From contig CAZTAO010000134.1 in assembly GCA_964611645.1 (NCBI GenBank), forward strand, positions 1 through 5,160: 5,160 nt of DNA, in the 5' to 3' direction. Within the stretch, counting starts at the first letter, position 1. Every line of letters begins with the position of its first letter. The notes below the pieces were generated by a model that saw nothing but the letters and a program-made list of their open reading frames with translations, had not been told where the DNA came from and did no database searches. Positions 1 through 4,932 of this stretch are shown in pieces. Both the position numbers and the translations under genes were made by a program. Source of the stretch: CAZTAO01 sp964611645. GTDB taxonomy: Bacteria > Armatimonadota > UBA5829.

Positions 1-12
1 GAGATTCTCTAG
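1..12 (+). CDS. Probable 3' end of an upstream gene (last three codons and stop)
   Basis: Read from base 1, the codons are Glu-Ile-Leu followed by TAG at 10-12. The TAG is fused to the Shine-Dalgarno of the next gene in the string TAGGAGG, the same arrangement as the tube/chaperone junction at 480-486. That repeated pattern is the main reason for choosing this frame. Frame 2 also stops nearby (TGA 17-19), and frame 3 stays open past the start of the tube gene. In contractile tails the sheath gene normally precedes the tube gene, so a sheath protein is the likely identity, but nothing in these few bases shows it. Confidence 0.35.
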   Translation, partial: EIL

Positions 13-20
13 GAGGTGAT
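11..20 (+). promoter_or_regulatory. Very strong Shine-Dalgarno for the tail tube gene
   Basis: AGGAGGTGAT matches about ten consecutive bases of the complement of the 16S rRNA 3' tail. The GGAGG core (12-16) lies 7 bases before GTG at 24. This spacing decides the start: the in-frame ATG at 36 would be 19 bases away. A near-perfect SD on a GTG start fits a tube protein needed in hundreds of copies per cell; that reading is inference. Confidence 0.85.
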
Positions 21-23
21 CCC

Positions 24-482
24 GTGCAATTCCCAATGCCCCAGGGGCTGTATCAGAACTGGCAGTTTGCCATTGAAGTGAATGGGTTCGATGTGGCCTT
101 GTTCAAGAAAGGCCAGGAACCCAAAACGGAGTTCGAAGAGGTGGCCTTTGCGCCGGCTGGCTCCATGTTCGACCAGAAAGTCGCCGGTCGGATGAAGTTC
201 GAGGATATCACTCTGGAAAAGGGTGTGCTGGCGGACGGATCGGATGAATCGGCGCGCGACTGGGTGCGATTGCAGGCCGACGTGAACCTAAGCGTGGGGC
301 TTCCCCCTGCGCTCTACATGCGCGACATTGACATCGTCCGCTACGACAGAACCGGCATTGAAACCCGCCGCTGGACCCTCCACGGAGCCTGGGTGAAAGC
401 CCTGGAATACGATGAGCTTGAGGGCGGCAGTTCCGACAACACCATCGAGAAGATCTCGATCTGCTTCCAATACTGGACATAG
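24..482 (+). CDS. Phage tail tube protein, T4 gp19-like family
   Basis: This 152-residue protein is the expected length for the T4 gp19-like tail tube family (about 140-165). It would stack as hexameric rings inside a contractile sheath to form the DNA conduit. The N-terminal part (about residues 10-40) has the family's strand pattern, with QNWQFAIEVNGF standing where relatives have 'Y.NF.F.V.I.G'. The family hallmark follows at residues 52-67 (KVAGRMKFEDITLEKG, relating to 'K.PG...Y..I.LKRG'), then Asp79-Trp80 of the 'WV' helix region. Strands in the C-terminal part (about 102-151) end in an aromatic FQYW. No signal peptide or membrane segment is visible, as expected for a structural protein assembled in the cytoplasm. 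The start is GTG at 24, chosen from the excellent SD; an in-frame ATG at 36 would remove four residues. The stop TAG is merged with the chaperone's SD, suggesting reinitiation. The assignment is from family resemblance; the exact subfamily is uncertain. Confidence 0.88.
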   Translation: MQFPMPQGLYQNWQFAIEVNGFDVALFKKGQEPKTEFEEVAFAPAGSMFDQKVAGRMKFEDITLEKGVLADGSDESARDWVRLQADVNLSVGLPPALYMRDIDIVRYDRTGIETRRWTLHGAWVKALEYDELEGGSSDNTIEKISICFQYWT

Positions 483-488
483 GAGGAG
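481..488 (+). promoter_or_regulatory. Shine-Dalgarno of the tail assembly chaperone, overlapping the tube stop codon
   Basis: AGGAGGAG at 481-488 precedes ATG at 491, with 4 bases after the AGGAGG core. Its first two bases are the last two of the tube gene's TAG (480-482), so a ribosome terminating on the tube gene sits on the next initiation site. This supports translational coupling. Confidence 0.8.
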
Positions 489-490
489 AG

Positions 491-1168
491 ATGTACACAT
501 TCACGCTACCCAGTGGCTCTGAGATAGAGCTTCGCGAGATGACAGGCGCGGAAGAAGAGTTGCTTACCAACCAGCGCCTAATCCGGTCCGGCGATGCGGT
601 AAACCAGGTATTGGTCAACTGTATCGAGCGCATCGGGGAGAACAGTGAGATCGGTTCGGCGGACGTTCTCGATATGCTCTCAGGCGATAGGCTGTTCGTT
701 CTAGTGAAGCTTCGGCAGATATCCCTGGGCGATGAGGTAGAGTTGGAGCTTGCCTGCACCAACACGAACTGCCGCGCGAAGACCCCTGTGGTAATCAACT
801 TGGACGACCTGCCGGTAACCCCGTATGGCGATGATCGCGAGTTCCTGTTCGCCCTCCCGGCGTCGGGATCCAAGGTTCGCTACGGGTATCTGGATGGCCA
901 CAAGGAAAAGCGGCTCGCCCAGATGCAGGAGCCATCCATCTCAGCCGCTATGATGATGCGCATTATCGACATAGACGGGAGCGCCCCAACCAAGAAGGCG
1001 CTAGGTGAGATGTCTATGCGGGATCGCAGCGCACTTCGTCAGGACATGCTGCGTGTGGATGCGGGCATTGACACGGTTATTGAATGTGCCTGCGATGCGT
1101 GCGGCACCCGTCTGCGCACACGCCTGGAGGCTGAACCCTCTTTTTTGTTCCCCGGAGTTCGGTTGTAA
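491..1168 (+). CDS. Tail assembly chaperone, T4 gp26-like 'base plate protein' family, with zinc-ribbon cysteines
   Basis: The 225-residue protein starts 'MYTFTLPSGSEIELREMTGAEE', the typical opening of the gp26-like family (Pfam 'T4 bacteriophage base plate protein'), which occupies the tail assembly chaperone slot between tube and tape measure. Its likely role is to bind and keep soluble the hydrophobic tape measure and to help start tube polymerisation; it is probably absent from the virion. Residues 1-80 are mixed helical. A first Cys pair (Cys89, Cys94) and a second cluster (Cys199, Cys201, Cys204) are about 105 residues apart and look like the two halves of a zinc ribbon. The segment between contains the 'YGYLDGHKEKRLAQ' stretch and a helical region rich in Met, Arg and Asp. 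The last codons contain the heptamer T TTT TTG, which allows a -1 shift into the 1147-1317 extension. The ATG at 491 is supported by AGGAGGAG immediately upstream. The family call is good; the zinc binding is inferred from Cys spacing. Confidence 0.82.
   Translation: MYTFTLPSGSEIELREMTGAEEELLTNQRLIRSGDAVNQVLVNCIERIGENSEIGSADVLDMLSGDRLFVLVKLRQISLGDEVELELACTNTNCRAKTPVVINLDDLPVTPYGDDREFLFALPASGSKVRYGYLDGHKEKRLAQMQEPSISAAMMMRIIDIDGSAPTKKALGEMSMRDRSALRQDMLRVDAGIDTVIECACDACGTRLRTRLEAEPSFLFPGVRL
1126..1130 (+). promoter_or_regulatory. Internal SD-like GGAGG, candidate frameshift stimulator
   Basis: GGAGG lies inside the chaperone coding sequence and is not followed by a usable start at normal spacing. 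It ends exactly 10 bases before the slippery heptamer at 1141. An internal SD at this distance stimulates -1 frameshifting in Escherichia coli dnaX by pairing with elongating 16S rRNA. The position is seen directly; the function here is inferred. Confidence 0.55.
1141..1147 (+). promoter_or_regulatory. Programmed -1 ribosomal frameshift site (T TTT TTG)
   Basis: In the chaperone frame the codons TCT TTT TTG contain the canonical X XXY YYZ heptamer T TTT TTG. Tandem slippage by one base keeps UUU pairing in the P site and two of three pairs in the A site. The -1 frame is closed by TGA at 1132-1134 and the zero frame by TAA at 1166-1168, so any shift must occur between these points. This is the only classical heptamer there. 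Tail assembly chaperones use such a shift widely (lambda G/GT is the type case). A GGAGG element sits 10 bases upstream. Confidence 0.8.
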
Positions 1169-1317
1169 GAGATGCATTCTTCCTGGCTTACGGCGGTTTG
1201 CACTGGGAGTATGGGGAAGTAGCCAGGCTGCCTATAGGCACCCGGCAGCAGTTTGTTGAAGCCCTGGAGAGACAGTTGGATTACGAGAAACAGGAACTGG
1301 AGCGAAATAGATCATGA
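1147..1317 (+). CDS. C-terminal extension of the tail assembly chaperone, made by -1 frameshift (DUF6760-like)
   Basis: After slippage at 1141-1147 the ribosome reads 56 codons from 1147 to TGA at 1315-1317, giving a fusion of 275 residues (219 from the chaperone plus 56). The extension begins VPRSSVVRDAFFLAYGGLHW and continues with EYGEVARLPIGTRQQFVEAL, then a charged Glu/Arg/Gln helix. The 'R..FFLAY..LHW...E...LP...R..FV' pattern is that of the small DUF6760-type segment found after gp26-like proteins in contractile phages and phage-like injection systems. No ATG or GTG start exists in this frame: the only in-frame alternatives are CTG at 1183 and TTG at 1198, neither with a good SD, and both would cut into the motif. 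Frameshifting therefore explains the ORF better than a separate gene. By analogy with lambda gpGT, the extension would be the part that recruits tube subunits. Its stop overlaps the tape measure ATG (ATGA), coupling the two. Separate translation from TTG 1198 cannot be excluded. Confidence 0.75.
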   Translation, partial: VPRSSVVRDAFFLAYGGLHWEYGEVARLPIGTRQQFVEALERQLDYEKQELERNRS

Positions 1318-4300
1318 TGAGTGATATGGGGCTGGGCATCATTGTCAGCCTCAAAGATGCATTCACCCAAAACGCCACCCGCATCCAGTCTTCTATGGAA
1401 TCGCTGGATTCCTCGGTGGGCAGAGCGAGTGAGAATATGACTCGAAATCTCGGTCTCATCGAGAAGGGCACTATGATGGTCGGCGCTGGACTCGCTCTGT
1501 TGGCGGTCCCCGCGACCTTGGTAGCCTCTACTGCCGCGACGCAGAAGGCTCTGGGGGAACTGGCGTCGGTTGGTGTGAAGGACTTCCGTGCTATGGAAGA
1601 TGCGGCTGAATCGTTCACCAACCAGTGGGCGGGGGCAAACAAGGCAGAGTTCATCGGGGCCGCCTACGATGTTAAATCGGCTCTGGCGAGTCTCTCTGAT
1701 ACGGCCGTCGGCACATTTGCCGCGATGGCTGCTCTTACCGGTAAGGCCACTAAGGCGACCACCCAGGAAATGGTGGAAACGTTCACCACCGCCTATGGCA
1801 TATTCAAGCCGCTCGACAAGGACATGTCGGATATCCAGTGGGCAGAGATGTTCTCGGGAGCGCTTTCTCAGACCGTTGGAGTGTTCAAAACCACCGGACC
1901 GCAGATGGCGGAGGCTATCAAGAACATAGGCGCTATCGCCGCCGCCTCCAACGTGCCACTCCAGGAACAGATGGCAATTCTCGGTCAGTTGCAGACTACT
2001 ATGCCCGGCTCAGAGGCAGGCACACTCTACAAAGCATTCATGATGAAGGCGACAGAAGCCGGGAATGAACTGGGACTCTCATTTGTCGATGCGCAGGGAC
2101 GGCTCAAGGGGATCGTGCCAATCCTGCAGGAAGTGAAGCGTGGATTCCCGGACCTCTCGCAGGCAGCAGCGCAGGTCAAGCTCAAGAAGGCATTTGGCTC
2201 GGATGAGGCGGTGCGGTTCGTTCTGCAGATGTCCATGGGAATGGACCAGCTCAAAGGCAATATCCAAAGCGTGGAGCACGCAATGAAGTCTGGCACGGCG
2301 ATCACTTTGGATATGGCGGAAGCGATGAATATGGATGTCGGCGCACAATATACGGTTGCCAAGCAGCAGGCTCAGAACCTTGCGGAGATTTTGGGGCGGA
2401 CGCTGCTGCCAGTCGTGACTCCTGTGTTCAAAGGCGTGTCCAGCTTCATCCTCTACCTGCAGGGTGTGGCGAAGTCGGCTCCCGGCGCAACCCGGGTTAT
2501 CCTGGCTCTATGCGCGGCGCTTGGCCTGGCTCTGGTGGTAGTGGGCGGCGCAACGGCCGCTGTTGGGACGCTTGGCATTGCTCTTCCCGCAGTGCAGGCT
2601 GGGATTGCTGCCATAGGCCCTATGCTGGCGGGCGCTGGCGCTGCTGTTTCGGCATCGTTCTGGCCGGTCTTGGCGGTCATCGCCGGCGTTGTTCTCGCCG
2701 TGATACTTTTGCGCAAAGCCTGGGAGACCAACTTCGGCGGGATCCGCGATGTGGTGATGGGCGCTTCGAATAATGTGTCCCTGATTTGCCAAGGCATTCG
2801 CGCGCTCTTCAGTTCGCTTTCGGGTGGTACCGGCCAGATGTCTGCGGAGCTTGCGAAGAAGCTGGATGCTGCGGGCCTCATGGGCTTTGTGACCACGGTA
2901 TTTCAAGTCTACTTCCGCGTGCGGCAGTTCCTCACGGGACTCTGGCAGGCTTTCTCTTCGTCATTTGGGATGATCGGGAAGATTCTCGAACCTGTCATTC
3001 GGATGGTTATCGGAGCATTTGGGGAGTTGGGCAGCGCGCTACTGTCAGTGTTTGGGATCTTCGGTATGGCTGCTACATCCGTCGATTCATCATCATTCAA
3101 GAGCGTGGGCCAGACTCTGGGGAAGGTGCTCGGGGTCATTGTCCAGGTTGGAGCATTCGTTCTGAAGTTTGTCATCTACCCACTTGTGTTCGTAATCCGC
3201 ACTGTGGCGCTGGTTGTGAAGTCTGTGGTCTGGCTGGCGAGTGCTATTGTCCGGGGTTTCATCGCGGCAGCGCCCTACGTCTACAAGTTCAGCTTGCCGC
3301 TCCGGATGATCTGGGAAGCGTTTCTGCTCGTCGGTCGCGTTGCATACACCGTCTTCCGGATGATAACCGGTCAGGTGTCCGTGGTGGGTGGTCTGAAAAC
3401 GATTGGCGGGGCCATACTTCGATTTCTGGGTGCGCCGTTTGAGTGGGTGCGGGACGTTGCTGGTGCTGCATGGGTGTTCTTGCATGGTCTGTTCGTTGCA
3501 TTCGGCAGACTACTTCCTGTTACTGCGGGTAGCGTGGTGTCCTTACTCCACAATCTACCCATCGTCCGGACCTTGTCGAGCATATTCGACTCGGTCCGGG
3601 CGCTCCTTTCAGGACAGTTGGACTTCCGAGAGGCCGGTAAGCGCATTCTGGTTTCCCTGGGACAAGGTATCTGGTCCGCTGTGAGCTATCCGTATGACGT
3701 TCTGAAGAGCGCTCTGGGTTGGCTGCGCAGACTACTGCCGTTTTCCAACGCCGCTGAAGGGCCTCTCTCCAACCTGACGGCCTCCGGTGCAGCACTCCTG
3801 CGAACACTTGCCCAGGGGATGCTCTCCGTGGCCACGTTGCCGGCGCAGGCGATGAGTTACGTTTTGCAAAGGATGATGGGTGGCGCGCGGTGGATATGGG
3901 GCGGCCTGCGTTCGATAGGCTCCCAGGTTATCTCGACCATGTCCGGCGCTCTTTCCAGTGGCGCGCAGAATCTGGCCGCCAGCGCCTATCAGAGCGGCAG
4001 GGCCATGATGACCACCATAGCTGCGGGAATACGGTCGGCAATGTCGGTTCCGTACGATGCTGCCAAGTCTGTGTTACTCAGGCTCAGGCGGCTGCTACCT
4101 TTCTCGGATGCTAAAGAGGGACCGCTTTCAACGCTTACCCGCAGTGGGGCGGCGATGCTGGAGGCTTTCAGCACAGGCATTGGCAAGGCGTCTCGTCTGC
4201 CTGCTCAGGCTTTGAGGCAGGCATTCGCCATTACCAGATCGGCGGTGCTGCCGACAGCGATTGCCGGGACGCTGGCTCTCACTCCGAACATTGTGGGTGC

Positions 4301-4607
4301 CGTGCCGAGGATCGCGAGTCCGGTTGTCGCCGCGCAGAGGACTGTGGAGACTACCGAGGCTCCACGCTATGCCGAAAGGACGCAGTTGCTTGCAGCCACA
4401 CGTGGCTCCGCCATCGCCGGCAGTTCCGCCACATCGAGCGAGCCTGGCGTTCGTACGCTACTCGAGGCGATACTCTCGAAGCTCGATGAGGTTGCCGACC
4501 GGCCAGTCGAGGTCACTGTTACCACGAATCTGGACGGCAGAAAGATTGCCCAGTCGGTCTACAAAGACATGCGAGACAGAAAGGTCAGGAACTATGGATC
4601 TGCGTAA
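1314..4607 (+). CDS. Phage tail tape measure protein, TP901-type core
   Basis: The 1097-residue protein is the longest gene here and sits directly after the chaperone pair, the standard tape measure position. It fills the tail tube lumen during assembly, sets tube length (about 165 nm at 0.15 nm per residue) and leaves with the DNA at infection. A short helical, coiled-coil-like N-terminus (about 12-45) is followed by a TP901-type tape measure core at about 70-340, with the conserved region around QLQTTMPGSEAGTLYKAFMMK (225-245). Two long hydrophobic blocks follow (about 395-466 and 601-684), either of which could provide membrane-inserting segments. Two gapless 70-residue repeats (778-847 and 898-967) share LRRLLPFS and EGPLS motifs. 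The last 55 residues are polar, with VEVTVTTNLDGRKIAQSVY, a common tape measure tail end. No peptidase or lysozyme motif was recognised. The start is ATG 1314, overlapping the -1 frame stop at 1315-1317; the adjacent ATG at 1317 is equally possible. A weak GGAG lies at 1299-1302. The family call is secure; internal domain edges are approximate. Confidence 0.93.
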   Translation: MMSDMGLGIIVSLKDAFTQNATRIQSSMESLDSSVGRASENMTRNLGLIEKGTMMVGAGLALLAVPATLVASTAATQKALGELASVGVKDFRAMEDAAESFTNQWAGANKAEFIGAAYDVKSALASLSDTAVGTFAAMAALTGKATKATTQEMVETFTTAYGIFKPLDKDMSDIQWAEMFSGALSQTVGVFKTTGPQMAEAIKNIGAIAAASNVPLQEQMAILGQLQTTMPGSEAGTLYKAFMMKATEAGNELGLSFVDAQGRLKGIVPILQEVKRGFPDLSQAAAQVKLKKAFGSDEAVRFVLQMSMGMDQLKGNIQSVEHAMKSGTAITLDMAEAMNMDVGAQYTVAKQQAQNLAEILGRTLLPVVTPVFKGVSSFILYLQGVAKSAPGATRVILALCAALGLALVVVGGATAAVGTLGIALPAVQAGIAAIGPMLAGAGAAVSASFWPVLAVIAGVVLAVILLRKAWETNFGGIRDVVMGASNNVSLICQGIRALFSSLSGGTGQMSAELAKKLDAAGLMGFVTTVFQVYFRVRQFLTGLWQAFSSSFGMIGKILEPVIRMVIGAFGELGSALLSVFGIFGMAATSVDSSSFKSVGQTLGKVLGVIVQVGAFVLKFVIYPLVFVIRTVALVVKSVVWLASAIVRGFIAAAPYVYKFSLPLRMIWEAFLLVGRVAYTVFRMITGQVSVVGGLKTIGGAILRFLGAPFEWVRDVAGAAWVFLHGLFVAFGRLLPVTAGSVVSLLHNLPIVRTLSSIFDSVRALLSGQLDFREAGKRILVSLGQGIWSAVSYPYDVLKSALGWLRRLLPFSNAAEGPLSNLTASGAALLRTLAQGMLSVATLPAQAMSYVLQRMMGGARWIWGGLRSIGSQVISTMSGALSSGAQNLAASAYQSGRAMMTTIAAGIRSAMSVPYDAAKSVLLRLRRLLPFSDAKEGPLSTLTRSGAAMLEAFSTGIGKASRLPAQALRQAFAITRSAVLPTAIAGTLALTPNIVGAVPRIASPVVAAQRTVETTEAPRYAERTQLLAATRGSAIAGSSATSSEPGVRTLLEAILSKLDEVADRPVEVTVTTNLDGRKIAQSVYKDMRDRKVRNYGSA
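2496..2711 (+). other. Hydrophobic block 1 of the tape measure (residues about 395-466)
   Basis: About 70 residues almost entirely of Ala, Val, Leu, Ile and Gly, starting VILALCAALGLALVVVGGA and ending VLAVILLRK, long enough for two to three membrane-spanning helices. In tape measures such segments are thought to help form a channel through the host inner membrane at DNA entry. They also explain the need for the chaperone. Boundaries are by eye. Confidence 0.6.
3114..3365 (+). other. Hydrophobic block 2 of the tape measure (residues about 601-684)
   Basis: A second long apolar region, containing VLKFVIYPLVFVIRTVALVV and further Val/Ile/Leu-rich helices broken by single Arg or Lys residues. 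Compared with block 1 it is richer in aromatic residues and regularly spaced basic residues, suggesting amphipathic or membrane-inserting helices. Boundaries and function are inferred from composition only. Confidence 0.5.
3645..3854 (+). repeat. Tape measure internal repeat, copy 1 (residues 778-847)
   Basis: This 70-residue unit runs from ILVSLGQGIW to TLPAQAM and contains YPYD, WLRRLLPFS, EGPLS, SGAALL and LPAQA. It aligns without gaps to copy 2, 120 residues later, with 38 of 70 identical positions counted by eye. The 'LPFS.A.EGPLS' motif recurs in tape measures of many phages. The DNA has diverged at synonymous positions, so the duplication is old and held by protein-level selection. Confidence 0.85.
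4005..4214 (+). repeat. Tape measure internal repeat, copy 2 (residues 898-967)
   Basis: This 70-residue unit runs from MMTTIAAGIR to RLPAQAL and contains VPYD, RLRRLLPFSDAKEGPLS and SGAAML. It matches copy 1 gaplessly. The 50 residues between the copies (848-897) are Gly, Ala and Ser rich and do not look like a third copy. Confidence 0.85.
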
Positions 4608-4932
4608 GGCAAAGCGTGTTTTCATCTGCAGTAAGTACGTCGGGAATGTCATTCACAACATCGATGTAGCCCGTGCGCTGTGCCTCATGGCTCTGGAAGA
4701 TGGGTATGCGCCATTCGCCCCGCACCTCTTGTACACGCAGGTGTTGGACGACTGCGATCCGACCCAGCGCGAGACAGGAATATCCCGCGGGCTGCGCTTT
4801 ATGGAAGTCTGCGACGAAGTATGGGTCTACTCGGCTGAAGGCATATCTGAGGGGATGAAGCGGGAAATGGATCACGCTCGCTCTCTGGGGAAACCGGTAG
4901 TAATGCTCAAGGTTCGGCCCACCCTTGGCTGA
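4594..4932 (+). CDS. Nucleoside 2-deoxyribosyltransferase-like protein (DUF4406/DUF7768 family)
   Basis: This 112-residue protein has the layout of the small DUF4406/DUF7768 proteins, related in fold to nucleoside 2-deoxyribosyltransferases. The first strand and loop are RVFICSKYVGN (8-18), where relatives have VFICSPYRG. Then come helix NIDVARALC (22-30), APHLLYTQVLDD (42-53), the strand CDEVWVY (73-79), and GISEGMKREMDHARSLGKPV (83-102), with Glu91 in the position equivalent to the conserved acid after 'S.GM'. The length is typical. Family members probably bind or cleave nucleosides or nucleotides, but the reaction is mostly unproven. ATG 4594 is chosen because homology begins a few residues later and AGGA lies at 4587-4590, although only 3 bases away. 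The frame is open further upstream only because it lies antiphase within the tape measure. The gene overlaps the tape measure end by 14 bases, so it is translationally coupled. Its position inside the tail cluster is unusual. The Pro to Lys change in the SPYRG motif could mean altered activity. Confidence 0.82.
   Translation: MDLRKAKRVFICSKYVGNVIHNIDVARALCLMALEDGYAPFAPHLLYTQVLDDCDPTQRETGISRGLRFMEVCDEVWVYSAEGISEGMKREMDHARSLGKPVVMLKVRPTLG

Noticed and set aside
208..873. Minus-strand open frame of 221 codons across the tube and chaperone genes
   Set aside because: It is antisense to two recognised genes, with a Ser, Arg and Pro rich translation typical of the reverse of GC-rich coding DNA. The same applies to the minus-strand frames at 1232-1654, 2027-2362, 2453-2906, 3093-3485, 3520-3807 and 4585-4947.
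1182..1227. Stem CCTGGCT / AGCCAGG (1182-1188 with 1221-1227) as a frameshift-stimulating hairpin
   Set aside because: The 7-base stem is real, but it starts 34 bases after the heptamer, far beyond the usual 5-9 base spacing, and has a 32-base loop. The nearer CCG/CGG stem at 1152-1162 is only 3 base pairs.
1005..1259. Open frame of 84 codons overlapping the chaperone end and the -1 extension
   Set aside because: The chaperone and the -1 extension explain both halves better. Its translation is Cys and Arg rich and resembles no family.
2786..3442. Open frame of 218 codons on the + strand within the tape measure
   Set aside because: It is out of frame with a confident tape measure, its translation is Cys, Arg, Gly and Trp rich without domain character, and no SD precedes it.
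4261..4593. Possible longer N-terminus (111 extra residues) for the deoxyribosyltransferase-like gene
   Set aside because: The extra part lies wholly inside the tape measure in another frame, is rich in Arg, Ser and Pro with no family resemblance, and the recognised fold begins just after ATG 4594.
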